Of a stretch of DNA of 35,599 nt, positions 1-7,265 are shown in pieces; the first letter of the stretch is position 1, and the number at the start of each line of letters is the position of its first letter. The translations under genes were made by a program, and so were the position numbers. The notes beneath the pieces are model-generated. The model did not search any database and was not told the origin of the DNA. It worked only from the letters and a program-made list of their open reading frames with translations. Origin of the DNA: CAUZEO01 sp963578625 (lineage in GTDB: Bacteria > Verrucomicrobiota > Kiritimatiellia > SLOV01); contig CAUZEO010000014.1 of the NCBI GenBank assembly GCA_963578625.1, forward strand, positions 1 through 35,599, in the 5' to 3' direction.

Positions 1-480
1 TTTGATCTATATGCGGTGCCACATGGCAACACCGGTGACGTGATCCATCATACGACCGAACACCGCAACGGGGCCGGCTCGTTTTTAACCGCAACGGACG
101 GACTGATCGACGGCGATGGAACAGAATACGCTTTCAATGATGGTACCGGTTATGCACAACTGGCCCTGTTTAATCCTAACGAGTGGTATCACATCAGGGA
201 GATCGCCTATGGTCCTGGTTCCGCTGATGGCCCTGCCCGAACCTTTGACGTCAGGATTACCAGGGAATCTGACGGCTCGGTCGTTCTTGACTCGACAGGC
301 CTTGGCTGGATTAACAATTATCCCGACGTCATAGGGACGAAATTTGGTTCCCTCGGCCGAATGGGTTTCCAAATCTATCTCGACAATCTGAAGATTAACG
401 ACGTGATTCCCGAGCCGTCCACCTTCGCTCTGTTGGGGCTCGGCGCACTGCTTTTACGAAGGGGACGAAGAAGAACGTAA
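1..480 (+). CDS. PEP-CTERM sorting domain protein, 3' part only
   Basis: The reading frame is open to the left edge, so the true start and signal peptide lie outside the window; the GTG at 16 is only an internal candidate. The last 25 or so residues carry the PEP-CTERM sorting signal: an IPEPST motif, a short hydrophobic stretch (FALLGLGALLL) and a terminal arginine cluster (RRGRRRT). Proteins with this tail are exported, processed by an exosortase and end up on the surface or in extracellular matrix. The preceding ~130 residues are rich in Gly, Asp, Asn and Trp and look like a beta-sandwich extracellular domain, but I cannot assign a family. It ends 22 bases before the FG-GAP gene, with no visible terminator between. 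No exosortase gene is in the window. Confidence 0.8.
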   Translation, partial: FDLYAVPHGNTGDVIHHTTEHRNGAGSFLTATDGLIDGDGTEYAFNDGTGYAQLALFNPNEWYHIREIAYGPGSADGPARTFDVRITRESDGSVVLDSTGLGWINNYPDVIGTKFGSLGRMGFQIYLDNLKINDVIPEPSTFALLGLGALLLRRGRRRT

Positions 481-502
481 AGCATTGCGTGATTGATTAT
501 TG

Positions 503-2311
503 ATGGGTCAAAATCCACGGCGCAGCTCATTGTTCGCAGGCGCTGCGGCGCTGATTGCCGTTCCGGTGGTCATCTGGGGAACCGATCCACTTCCGCCGAT
601 GCGACCCGGCTATCCGCTCGCGGAACCGGATCCGCAAACCGGCGGCTGGGAAAGCGAGGGGTTGGCCGACAAGGCGGCGGCGCGACTGAAGCACATCGCC
701 GGGCTGTTGGAAACGCGGGACCCCATCACCGGAAGCGGCGTGGCAAACATTGCATCCGCGGATTTCTCCTGCGAATCGCTACGTGGCCGGAACCTGCAAG
801 AGGTATACCGGGATGGATCGTTGGTGGTTTTTCGACCCGCCAGGGAACTCCCGACGGACACCGGACCGGCGGCGACGTTTCATGGTGCGGACGGCCTGGC
901 CGAGGCGCTGCAAAGGCTCGCAGAGCCACTGGCCGGCGGAGCCGATGTTCGCGTAAAATTCAAGGTTTTCAGCGTCGAGCAGGACGAGTCGTCGATCGAG
1001 ACCATGGCGTATTACCAGGCGGTAGCATTCCAGGAGGACGCCTCCGTTCAGCAGAATGCCACGTGGCGTTGTCGATGGACACCCGGCGATCCGGACGGAT
1101 CGGCCATCGGACCTGCCATGGCCTCGATCGAGGTGCGGGATTACGAGGAGATCGTGGTCCAAGGCGCCGAACGCCCGACCCTGTTTGCCGATTGCACCGA
1201 GGCCGTGTTTGCCGCGTGCCCCAGCTACCACGATCAATTGTGTCAGCCGATCGATTATTGGCTGGAGCGCATCGAGTGGCGCAACAACATCTTTCCTTTC
1301 GGGCATCACGGTTTGGCATTGGGCGACGTCAACGGCGATGGGCTGGACGATGTGTACCTGTGCCAGCCGGGGGGGCTTCCGAATCGACTGTTCGTGCACC
1401 GCCGCAACGGGTCGCTGGAAGAGCGATCCGCCGCAGCGGGTGTGGATGTCCTTGATTTTTCCCGCAGCGCCCTGATCGTCGATCTGGACAACGACGGAAG
1501 CCAGGACCTCGTGGTCTCCACCGCCGCCGGGATGCTGTTCTTCGCGGGCGACGGCAAAGGTGGATTTGCCCTGCGAGCCCGACGGAGAGGCGCCGGCGAT
1601 GCGTACTCGCTGGCCGCCGCCGACTACGACAACGACGCCGACCTGGACATCTTTGCCTGCATCTACCACGGCTCGGCGGACGACGCGGGTCGTTTTCCGA
1701 TCCCCGTGCCCTACCACGACGCCGCCAACGGCGGAGCAAACGTCCTGCTGCGCAACGACGGGGTCTGGCAATTTCAAAACGTGACCGCCGAGGTGGGGTT
1801 GGACGAGAACAACCATCGCTTCAGCTTCGCCGCCGGGTGGGAGGACTACGATAACGACGGCGACGTGGACTTGTACGTGGCCAATGACTACGGCCGGAAC
1901 AATCTGTATCGCAACGACGAGGGACGCTTTCTCGACGTGGCCGCCGGCGCGGGCGTGGAAGACATTGCTTCGGGAATGTCGGTCTCGTTCGCGGATTACA
2001 ACCGCGACGGCCGGATGGACATTTACGTGGGCAACATGTTCTCCGCCGCCGGCAACCGGGTCGCCTACCAGCGGGAATTCCAACCGGAGGCTTCCGCGAA
2101 GACCAAGGCACAATTCCAACGCCTGGCACGAGGCAATACGTTGTTCGCCAACCGGGGCGACGGGACGTTTCGGGACGAGAGTGTAGGCGCAGGGGTCACC
2201 ATGGGGCGGTGGGCCTGGAGTTCGGTGTTCGCGGACATCAACAACGACGGCTGGGACGACCTGCTGGTGGCCAACGGGTACTTGACCGGCCGCGATCCGC
2301 GCGACTTGTGA
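503..2311 (+). CDS. CRTAC1-type FG-GAP repeat protein, N-terminal part up to an in-frame TGA
   Basis: An in-frame TTG at 500 precedes the ATG at 503; I prefer the ATG. Neither has a good ribosome binding site. The N-terminus has a basic stretch and a hydrophobic segment (about residues 9-25), a signal peptide or anchor. From about residue 270 the protein has FG-GAP/VCBS repeats with calcium-binding-like loops: DVNGDGLDD, DLDNDGSQD, DYDNDADLD, DYDNDGDVD, DYNRDGRMD and DINNDGWDD, expected to form a beta-propeller outside the cytoplasm. It stops at TGA 2309-2311 in the middle of a stretch that continues without a frame change (next residues SFFWRQVVSQSP) into a further FG-GAP loop and the ASPIC/UnbV domain that normally ends this family. 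The two halves are therefore one gene, read through the TGA as selenocysteine, or broken by a nonsense mutation or sequence error. The molecular role of CRTAC1-type bacterial proteins is poorly known. Confidence 0.8.
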   Translation: MGQNPRRSSLFAGAAALIAVPVVIWGTDPLPPMRPGYPLAEPDPQTGGWESEGLADKAAARLKHIAGLLETRDPITGSGVANIASADFSCESLRGRNLQEVYRDGSLVVFRPARELPTDTGPAATFHGADGLAEALQRLAEPLAGGADVRVKFKVFSVEQDESSIETMAYYQAVAFQEDASVQQNATWRCRWTPGDPDGSAIGPAMASIEVRDYEEIVVQGAERPTLFADCTEAVFAACPSYHDQLCQPIDYWLERIEWRNNIFPFGHHGLALGDVNGDGLDDVYLCQPGGLPNRLFVHRRNGSLEERSAAAGVDVLDFSRSALIVDLDNDGSQDLVVSTAAGMLFFAGDGKGGFALRARRRGAGDAYSLAAADYDNDADLDIFACIYHGSADDAGRFPIPVPYHDAANGGANVLLRNDGVWQFQNVTAEVGLDENNHRFSFAAGWEDYDNDGDVDLYVANDYGRNNLYRNDEGRFLDVAAGAGVEDIASGMSVSFADYNRDGRMDIYVGNMFSAAGNRVAYQREFQPEASAKTKAQFQRLARGNTLFANRGDGTFRDESVGAGVTMGRWAWSSVFADINNDGWDDLLVANGYLTGRDPRDL

Positions 2312-2339
2312 AGTTTCTTCTGGCGGCAGGTCGTGTCGC
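2309..2339 (+). promoter_or_regulatory. In-frame UGA with bacterial SECIS-like hairpin
   Basis: TGA (2309-2311) is followed by an 11-base spacer (2312-2322) and a 17-base hairpin (2323-2339). Bases 2323-2328 (GCGGCA) pair with 2334-2339 (TGTCGC), including one G-U pair, around the loop GGTCG (2329-2333). In known bacterial SECIS elements, SelB recognises a small stem-loop about this far downstream of the UGA, with G (often GU) near the start of the apical loop; the E. coli fdhF element also has an 11-base spacer, a 17-base upper stem-loop and an AGGUC loop sequence. Caveat: the hairpin is formed by codons for W-R-Q-V-V-S, which may be a conserved protein motif, so the fold could be incidental. 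Confidence 0.45.
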
Positions 2340-4132
2340 AATCCCCTTTGGAGGCGCCGGACGAGGCGTGGTTCGCGAACGAGGAGAATCCGTATCGGAA
2401 AAACTGGTCGTGGCTCAACGCATTGTTCCTCAGCGGTCGATCGTGGAGCGGCAATGAGCGGAATTGCTCTTTTCTGAACCTCGGCGGCAACGCCGCGCCG
2501 CAATTTGCCAACATCTCGGCGGTCGCCGGATTTGACTTCGCCGGTGACGGGCGGGCGTTGGCCACCACCGATTGGGACCAGGACGGCGATCTCGACCTCT
2601 GGCTTACCAACCGCACCGGACCCCGCGTGCAAATGCTGCGCAACGACTCGAGTACGGGCCACCATTTCCTGGCGGTTCGGCTGGAGGGCAACGGACACAC
2701 GGTGAATCGCGACGCCATCGGCGCGCGGGTGGAAGTAGTAAGCAGTGAACAGTTAGCAGTAAGTAGTGAACAGTTAACAGTGAACAGTGAACAGTCGGAT
2801 GATGCCTCGGCCGTAGGTTCTTCAAATCAAAAATTGATCAAGACGTTGCGTGCCGGCGAAGGGTACTTATCGCAGTCCGGTAAATGGTTGCACTTCGGGC
2901 TGGGAACGGCAACCGATGTTGAAAAGCTCATTGTACGCTGGCCGGACGGCGGGAGTCAGGAATTCGCAAACATTGAGTGCGACCGCTTCTATCGGATCGT
3001 CCAGGACGTCGTGACGGCGCACGTATGGTCAGTGCAGCGGCCGACGGTCGCATTACGACCTGCGGACGCGCCGGGGCCTTGCGCCGGTTCGCAGGCCAAC
3101 TTGTCGTTGAGTTCACCGATGCCTTTGCCCACTTTAACCTACGAAACATTCGACGGGGACAAGGCGTCTTTGCGAAACCTGCTCGGAAGGCCTGTTGTGG
3201 TATGTCTGTGGGCAAGCTGGTGCCCCCCTTGCCTGGTCGAGCTTGCAGAGTTCGCGCGACGCGAGAAAGAGCTTCGCGCGGCGGGTCTTGAAGTCGTGGC
3301 GCTGTCCGTGGATGAATTGGGCGACGACACGACCGACGCACGTGCGGCGCCGCGAGCACTGGCAAAGTCGAAGTTTCCCTTTCACGCGGGCCAGGCCACT
3401 GCCGGACTGGTTGAAAAGATACATTTTGCCCATCTGAATCTGTTTCGTCTTCCGCAGGACTTGCCCGTGCCCACGAGTTTGTTGATCGACCCGGAGGGGC
3501 GCCTGGCGGCCGTTTACCGTGGCCGGGTCGAAGTGGAGCGCCTGGTGGCCGACGCCGGCGGATTGTCACAAAAACGGGAAGTTTTGCCGCTTGAGGGCCG
3601 TTGGTTTTCGAAGTCACCGGAACAGTCCCTGTCGCCGTTGGTACGAGAGCTGTTCAAGACCGGATACGTGTCCGAGGCTATCGAGTATATGACGGACAAC
3701 AATGCGCGCCTTCGAGAAGAGCCGAACTACGAAAAGTTGTTGAGCAAGGCGGGCATCGAGCAATTGCGGCATGGAAAAGCTCGGGCCGCGGTCCCGTTTT
3801 TCCGGGAGGCGATCGACGTAAACCCGGATTACATCCATTCCCTGAACAACCTGGCCTACATCCTGGCCACGCACCGCGACGCGGACTTGCGCGACGGCGA
3901 CAAGGCCATCCACTACGCCCGGCGGGCGGTGCGGGTCGCAGGCCATCGCAAGCCCGATGTGCTGGGAACCCTGGCCGCCGCCTACGCCGAAGCCGGCCGG
4001 TTCGAAGAAGCGGTGGTCACCGCCGAAGAAGCACTCCGGCTGGCACGCGAGTCCGGGGACACCGAACTCACGCAGGGGTTCCTCCAGGAACTCGATCGAT
4101 ACCGGAACCGGCAGCCGGTTCGAATGGAGTAG
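2333..4132 (+). CDS. CRTAC1-type protein C-terminal part: ASPIC/UnbV, TlpA-like thioredoxin and TPR domains
   Basis: This is in the same frame as the gene ending at 2311; the GTG at 2333 is only the first start codon after the TGA and lies inside the WRQVVS motif, so it is unlikely to be a natural start. Residue numbers count from there. The order is: a last FG-GAP-like loop (DWDQDGDLD, about 83-91); an ASPIC/UnbV domain with IGARVEV and a later GEGYLSQSGKWLHFGLG stretch, split by an in-frame repeat insertion (2734-2795); a redoxin/TlpA domain (about 260-410) with the WCPPC active site near 297; and TPR-like helices (about 450-590). The WCPPC pair implies thiol-disulfide exchange in the periplasm or outside the cell. 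If the TGA is read through, the whole protein is about 1210 residues. It ends 14 bases from the convergent gene at 4147. Confidence 0.75.
   Translation: MSQSPLEAPDEAWFANEENPYRKNWSWLNALFLSGRSWSGNERNCSFLNLGGNAAPQFANISAVAGFDFAGDGRALATTDWDQDGDLDLWLTNRTGPRVQMLRNDSSTGHHFLAVRLEGNGHTVNRDAIGARVEVVSSEQLAVSSEQLTVNSEQSDDASAVGSSNQKLIKTLRAGEGYLSQSGKWLHFGLGTATDVEKLIVRWPDGGSQEFANIECDRFYRIVQDVVTAHVWSVQRPTVALRPADAPGPCAGSQANLSLSSPMPLPTLTYETFDGDKASLRNLLGRPVVVCLWASWCPPCLVELAEFARREKELRAAGLEVVALSVDELGDDTTDARAAPRALAKSKFPFHAGQATAGLVEKIHFAHLNLFRLPQDLPVPTSLLIDPEGRLAAVYRGRVEVERLVADAGGLSQKREVLPLEGRWFSKSPEQSLSPLVRELFKTGYVSEAIEYMTDNNARLREEPNYEKLLSKAGIEQLRHGKARAAVPFFREAIDVNPDYIHSLNNLAYILATHRDADLRDGDKAIHYARRAVRVAGHRKPDVLGTLAAAYAEAGRFEEAVVTAEEALRLARESGDTELTQGFLQELDRYRNRQPVRME
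2734..2795 (+). repeat. In-frame tandem-like repeat inside the ASPIC/UnbV domain
   Basis: A run of AGTGAACAGTTA(A/G)CAGT units: 2744-2760 and 2765-2781, followed by shorter GAACAGT units to 2795 and preceded by related AGTAGTAAGC. It encodes SSEQLAVSSEQLTVNSEQ-like sequence without breaking the frame. Its composition is unlike the GC-rich flanks. Such AGTGAACAGTT repeats are usually intergenic; here it looks inserted into a surface loop of the domain. Confidence 0.75.
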
Positions 4133-4146
4133 AACGGCCCACAGTG

Positions 4147-6930
4147 TTACAATCCAGGCACGGAATTCGTAGCGAATCGCTCTTTGTATTCCCAAATAAT
4201 CCTTGTCTCCCAGCTCTCCTGCGGCGTCAGATCGACGGTCCGATACATCCACTCTAACGTGTCCATTTCATCGGAGCTCCATGGCTGCCATTTGTAGATC
4301 TGCAACAGAGCCTCGTGATCCAGGGTCACGACAATGGCCTCTTTGGTTTTCTTGGAAAAGGTAGCGAACCATCCCTCCGTCACCGGGCTTTGGACTATGA
4401 TGGCCGCCGGATCAAATTCGTCGGCGCTTCTTACTTGCCGAGGTGAAAGGGCTGAACTGCGAACCTTCAGGCTCTTTACGGTCTCGTCCGGTTCCCTGAA
4501 TGTTGTGCCGCCGGGCCCGGGCCAGACCAGCTTTTCCGTGTTGCCCATGTCGAAACTGCTGTGCGACCAGTAGCCGAACCGGATCAACGGATTCGATGAC
4601 TCGCTGGTGAACTTCATGTCGACCCGGATGGATTGGCTCTCTGCATCGATCGAGTAGGTCTTGGAGATCAACAGGCCCGGAATCACCTTGGTGTTGATCG
4701 CCTTTTCCACCGTAACCGATGCCCTGCCGGCGGCGATGTCCCGGTTCGAAACCTGGTAAGGATTCGACTCGCCGGTGTTCCAACGTACGACGTTCGGCAT
4801 CCAGAAAAGGTCCATGCCGGCGCCGAGGGTTTCCCCGCGCCGGATCAGGTCTTCGCTGCGACCCTTCACTTTCCAGCCCCACACCCGGCCGCCCGCGGGG
4901 GTAATCCAGACCTTCTGAACGGGCGAGGCAAGCAACAGTTCCAACCTGCCGTCCCCGTCAATGTCGTCCCAGGTGATTTCCAGATTGTCCTCTTGAAGAA
5001 TGCCTCCGCCCCCGGTCGATTCGCTTTCAGCCTTGAGGGCCAGGTATTCGTCGTGCATATCGGAAACGTTCATTTCGCCGTCCCTGCCGTTCGATTCCTC
5101 CAGGCCGATCTGCAGAAAAACCGCATCCATGGGATCTACTTTGACTGTAAATCCATTTCTCAGTTCTTTGCTGCTCCAGGTTTTGTCGCTGTCCGATGTT
5201 ACGAGCATCTTTCCGCTGACCGCGTCATGAATCTTGTATTCGTCCGAAAGCGCATGGACCGAAGCGGAGACGTTCACATAGGCGGCTTTGTCGGAATCGA
5301 CGTTCAGAATCGTAATCAGCCGTTCGTTGTACATCTGGTACGAACGGGTTACCAGGCTCTCGGTCCAGTCCGGGTATGGTATGGTAACGGTTCTTCCATT
5401 GATCTCCACCTTCGTCTCCGATTCGGGGAGGCCGGCGACCTTTACCGTCCGGTCAATTTGGTTTCCGCGGATCAGAAACGGCTCAACCTGGCCGATCGTA
5501 TGGGCGGCGCGGGCCATTTCCCATAGGTATAGCCCGTCCATGGCACGGTGGAAATCGGGCCAATGTCCCAGCCCGGCGCCGCCCAGGGCGGCGACCGCCA
5601 GGATGTTCATCCGCATATCGTTGGGCGACATGGCCACGTACTGCCGCTTGTCGGCCTTGACCAGTCCGTTCCAGGAAAACGGCCACAGGTCTTTGGGTAC
5701 GGCATCGGATATCTGCTCAAATGCCTGGATGAAGGCTTTCGAGGTGCCGGTATAAATCATCGGCTGTTGCGTCATGCCGGCGAGGCCGCCATACAGGGCG
5801 GGATCCATGTGGTCCCCATGGCATAGATAGAGTGGTGCGCCCGGTTTGTGCTGCCGGACGAACTCGCCCCAGATGTTCGCCACCTCACCGACCAGGTTTT
5901 CGCAGAACGTCTCGTATTCCTCTTTGTACTCGCTCTCCAGCACTTCGGCAGTGAGTTCAGATTCCTTCATGCCCTTGCGGCGGGCGAACAGGTCCCTTGC
6001 TTCCTGGTGCGGGGAGATCTGCCCTCCCGATGCTTCGAAGTCCCAGTAAAAGCCGTCCACCCGATCCGCCCAGCGGGCAGTATGGCCATCGTCCAGCCTG
6101 GCGAAGGTCTCCACGCCGCCTTCGGCGACCAGGGGTTCCCAATGTTCCGTACCCAGCTTTTCCCGCGGGCGCCTTTCCTCCATGGCGTTGAGAAGTACCC
6201 GGCCCCCGTTCTCTCCGAATCGCTTGAGACAATAGTCTGTCCAGGTGTCGGGCTTCGGCGGGTCTCCATTGGCAAGGTAGGTATTGATCCCGGCCCGGCG
6301 ATACAGGGAGTAAACCCTGTCCCAGATCGGCTGCGGCACATCGTGGTGCAGACTCCACACGAACAGGATGCCGAAGCGCTCGGGCAGGGGGCCTTCGAGG
6401 AGCGGGGGCTTCACGATCAGAGCGGCGGTCTGCTCCTGGCCGCGGAACCCGGCAAAGCTCAGCTTCCAACGCAAGGTGGCGTCTTCGACGATTTCTTTTG
6501 CTTCGGCCCATACTTCAAGTACAGCCGGCAGGCTCAACTCCTCCTTGAGCTGGAGTTTCGTAGCAATGTCATCTTCCGATAGTGTGATCGTGTATTGGAC
6601 CTGGTTACCTGCCGCGGTCTCGATCATCGGCCAATCGGCATAAAACTTGACGCTTTCCGGAACCTGCAGCTCGAAGGTTATCGGGTATTTAAGGGCACTC
6701 CTGTCGCCGGAGAGAAGAAACGCCAGAGGAACCACAGAATCCTTTATCAGGTACGCCTCATCGGCGCCGTACGCCCAGTGGCCCGGGAACAGGGCCGCTC
6801 GAATTGGTGAGGATGATTGGTCGGCCGATCTTTCAGCTGCATTGGCCAAGTAGCATGAGGAATGAAAGATCGAATTCAGTAGGAATAGGACACATACAGA
6901 CCCAACTCTCTGTGTTTTAAATACGTGCAC
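4147..6930 (-). CDS. Large secreted protein, glycoside-hydrolase-like TIM barrel with C-terminal beta domain
   Basis: The protein is 927 residues. The GTG start at 6930 has an AGGAG ribosome binding site eight bases upstream, and the N-terminus is a clear signal peptide (basic residues, then VCVLFLLNSIFHSSCYLANA), so it is exported. An N-terminal beta domain (about 40-180) is followed by a region resembling a TIM-barrel glycosidase: FGILFVWSLHH, YRRAGINTYLANG and VDGFYWDFEASGG, the last with acidic residues of the kind found at glycosidase active sites. The C-terminal ~280 residues include an aromatic-rich segment resembling the aldose-epimerase or carbohydrate-binding beta-sandwich type (FGYWSHSSFDMG, WPGPGGTTF). 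I cannot name a CAZy family. It is the last gene of the minus-strand series, separated from the GH38-like gene by a 335-base repeat region. Function in extracellular glycan degradation is inference. Confidence 0.6.
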   Translation of the reverse strand: MHVFKTQRVGSVCVLFLLNSIFHSSCYLANAAERSADQSSSPIRAALFPGHWAYGADEAYLIKDSVVPLAFLLSGDRSALKYPITFELQVPESVKFYADWPMIETAAGNQVQYTITLSEDDIATKLQLKEELSLPAVLEVWAEAKEIVEDATLRWKLSFAGFRGQEQTAALIVKPPLLEGPLPERFGILFVWSLHHDVPQPIWDRVYSLYRRAGINTYLANGDPPKPDTWTDYCLKRFGENGGRVLLNAMEERRPREKLGTEHWEPLVAEGGVETFARLDDGHTARWADRVDGFYWDFEASGGQISPHQEARDLFARRKGMKESELTAEVLESEYKEEYETFCENLVGEVANIWGEFVRQHKPGAPLYLCHGDHMDPALYGGLAGMTQQPMIYTGTSKAFIQAFEQISDAVPKDLWPFSWNGLVKADKRQYVAMSPNDMRMNILAVAALGGAGLGHWPDFHRAMDGLYLWEMARAAHTIGQVEPFLIRGNQIDRTVKVAGLPESETKVEINGRTVTIPYPDWTESLVTRSYQMYNERLITILNVDSDKAAYVNVSASVHALSDEYKIHDAVSGKMLVTSDSDKTWSSKELRNGFTVKVDPMDAVFLQIGLEESNGRDGEMNVSDMHDEYLALKAESESTGGGGILQEDNLEITWDDIDGDGRLELLLASPVQKVWITPAGGRVWGWKVKGRSEDLIRRGETLGAGMDLFWMPNVVRWNTGESNPYQVSNRDIAAGRASVTVEKAINTKVIPGLLISKTYSIDAESQSIRVDMKFTSESSNPLIRFGYWSHSSFDMGNTEKLVWPGPGGTTFREPDETVKSLKVRSSALSPRQVRSADEFDPAAIIVQSPVTEGWFATFSKKTKEAIVVTLDHEALLQIYKWQPWSSDEMDTLEWMYRTVDLTPQESWETRIIWEYKERFATNSVPGL

Positions 6931-7265
6931 TCCAGCTCCTGGTTCTCTATTTCATTTCGGATGAAGCATCAATGTCTTGAGTCTGAATTCAAATGCCAAG
7001 CCCCAAATCCCAAACGAATCCCAAATCCCAAGTCCCAAATCCCAAACAAATTCGAAACTACAAACAAGTCATTGTTATCCGTGCTTGTCAGCGCCAAGCC
7101 GGGCGAAGTGCCCCGTGTGGGTTTGGACTCGGGATTCCACGCGACACATTCCGAATTTCTTTGGGTTTTGAAATTTGTGATTTGTGATTTGTTTGTGATT
7201 TGGGGCTTGTGATTTGTTTGTGAATTGTAATTGGGGACTTGGAATTTCTCTGAACGACCTTCGCC
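6931..7265. repeat. Intergenic region with imperfect inverted AAATCCC-type repeats
   Basis: About 335 bases without a credible gene. The left part (about 6998-7055) is built of CCCAAATCCCAAAC-like units. The right part (about 7165-7235) is built of GATTTGTGATTTG-like units, roughly their reverse complement; 7021-7052 pairs imperfectly with 7186-7217. The middle (about 7075-7150) is GC-richer and unrelated. RNA from either strand would fold into a long imperfect hairpin. Short ORFs here are low-complexity translations of the repeat. It resembles the AAATCCC dispersed repeats seen between genes of many environmental bacteria. Confidence 0.7.

Noticed and set aside
779..2698. 639-codon ORF on the minus strand opposite the FG-GAP gene
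   Set aside because: It is rich in Val, Arg, Gly and His with no recognisable domain and is antisense to a clear FG-GAP protein; it results from the GC-rich codon use of the real gene.
6977..7212. Small ORFs in the AAATCCC repeat region
   Set aside because: Their products are low-complexity Pro/Asn/Ser/Lys translations of the repeat units and occur in all frames.
6985..7240. Possible CRISPR array
   Set aside because: The units are short, irregular and without unique spacers of constant length; the arms are inverted, not direct repeats.
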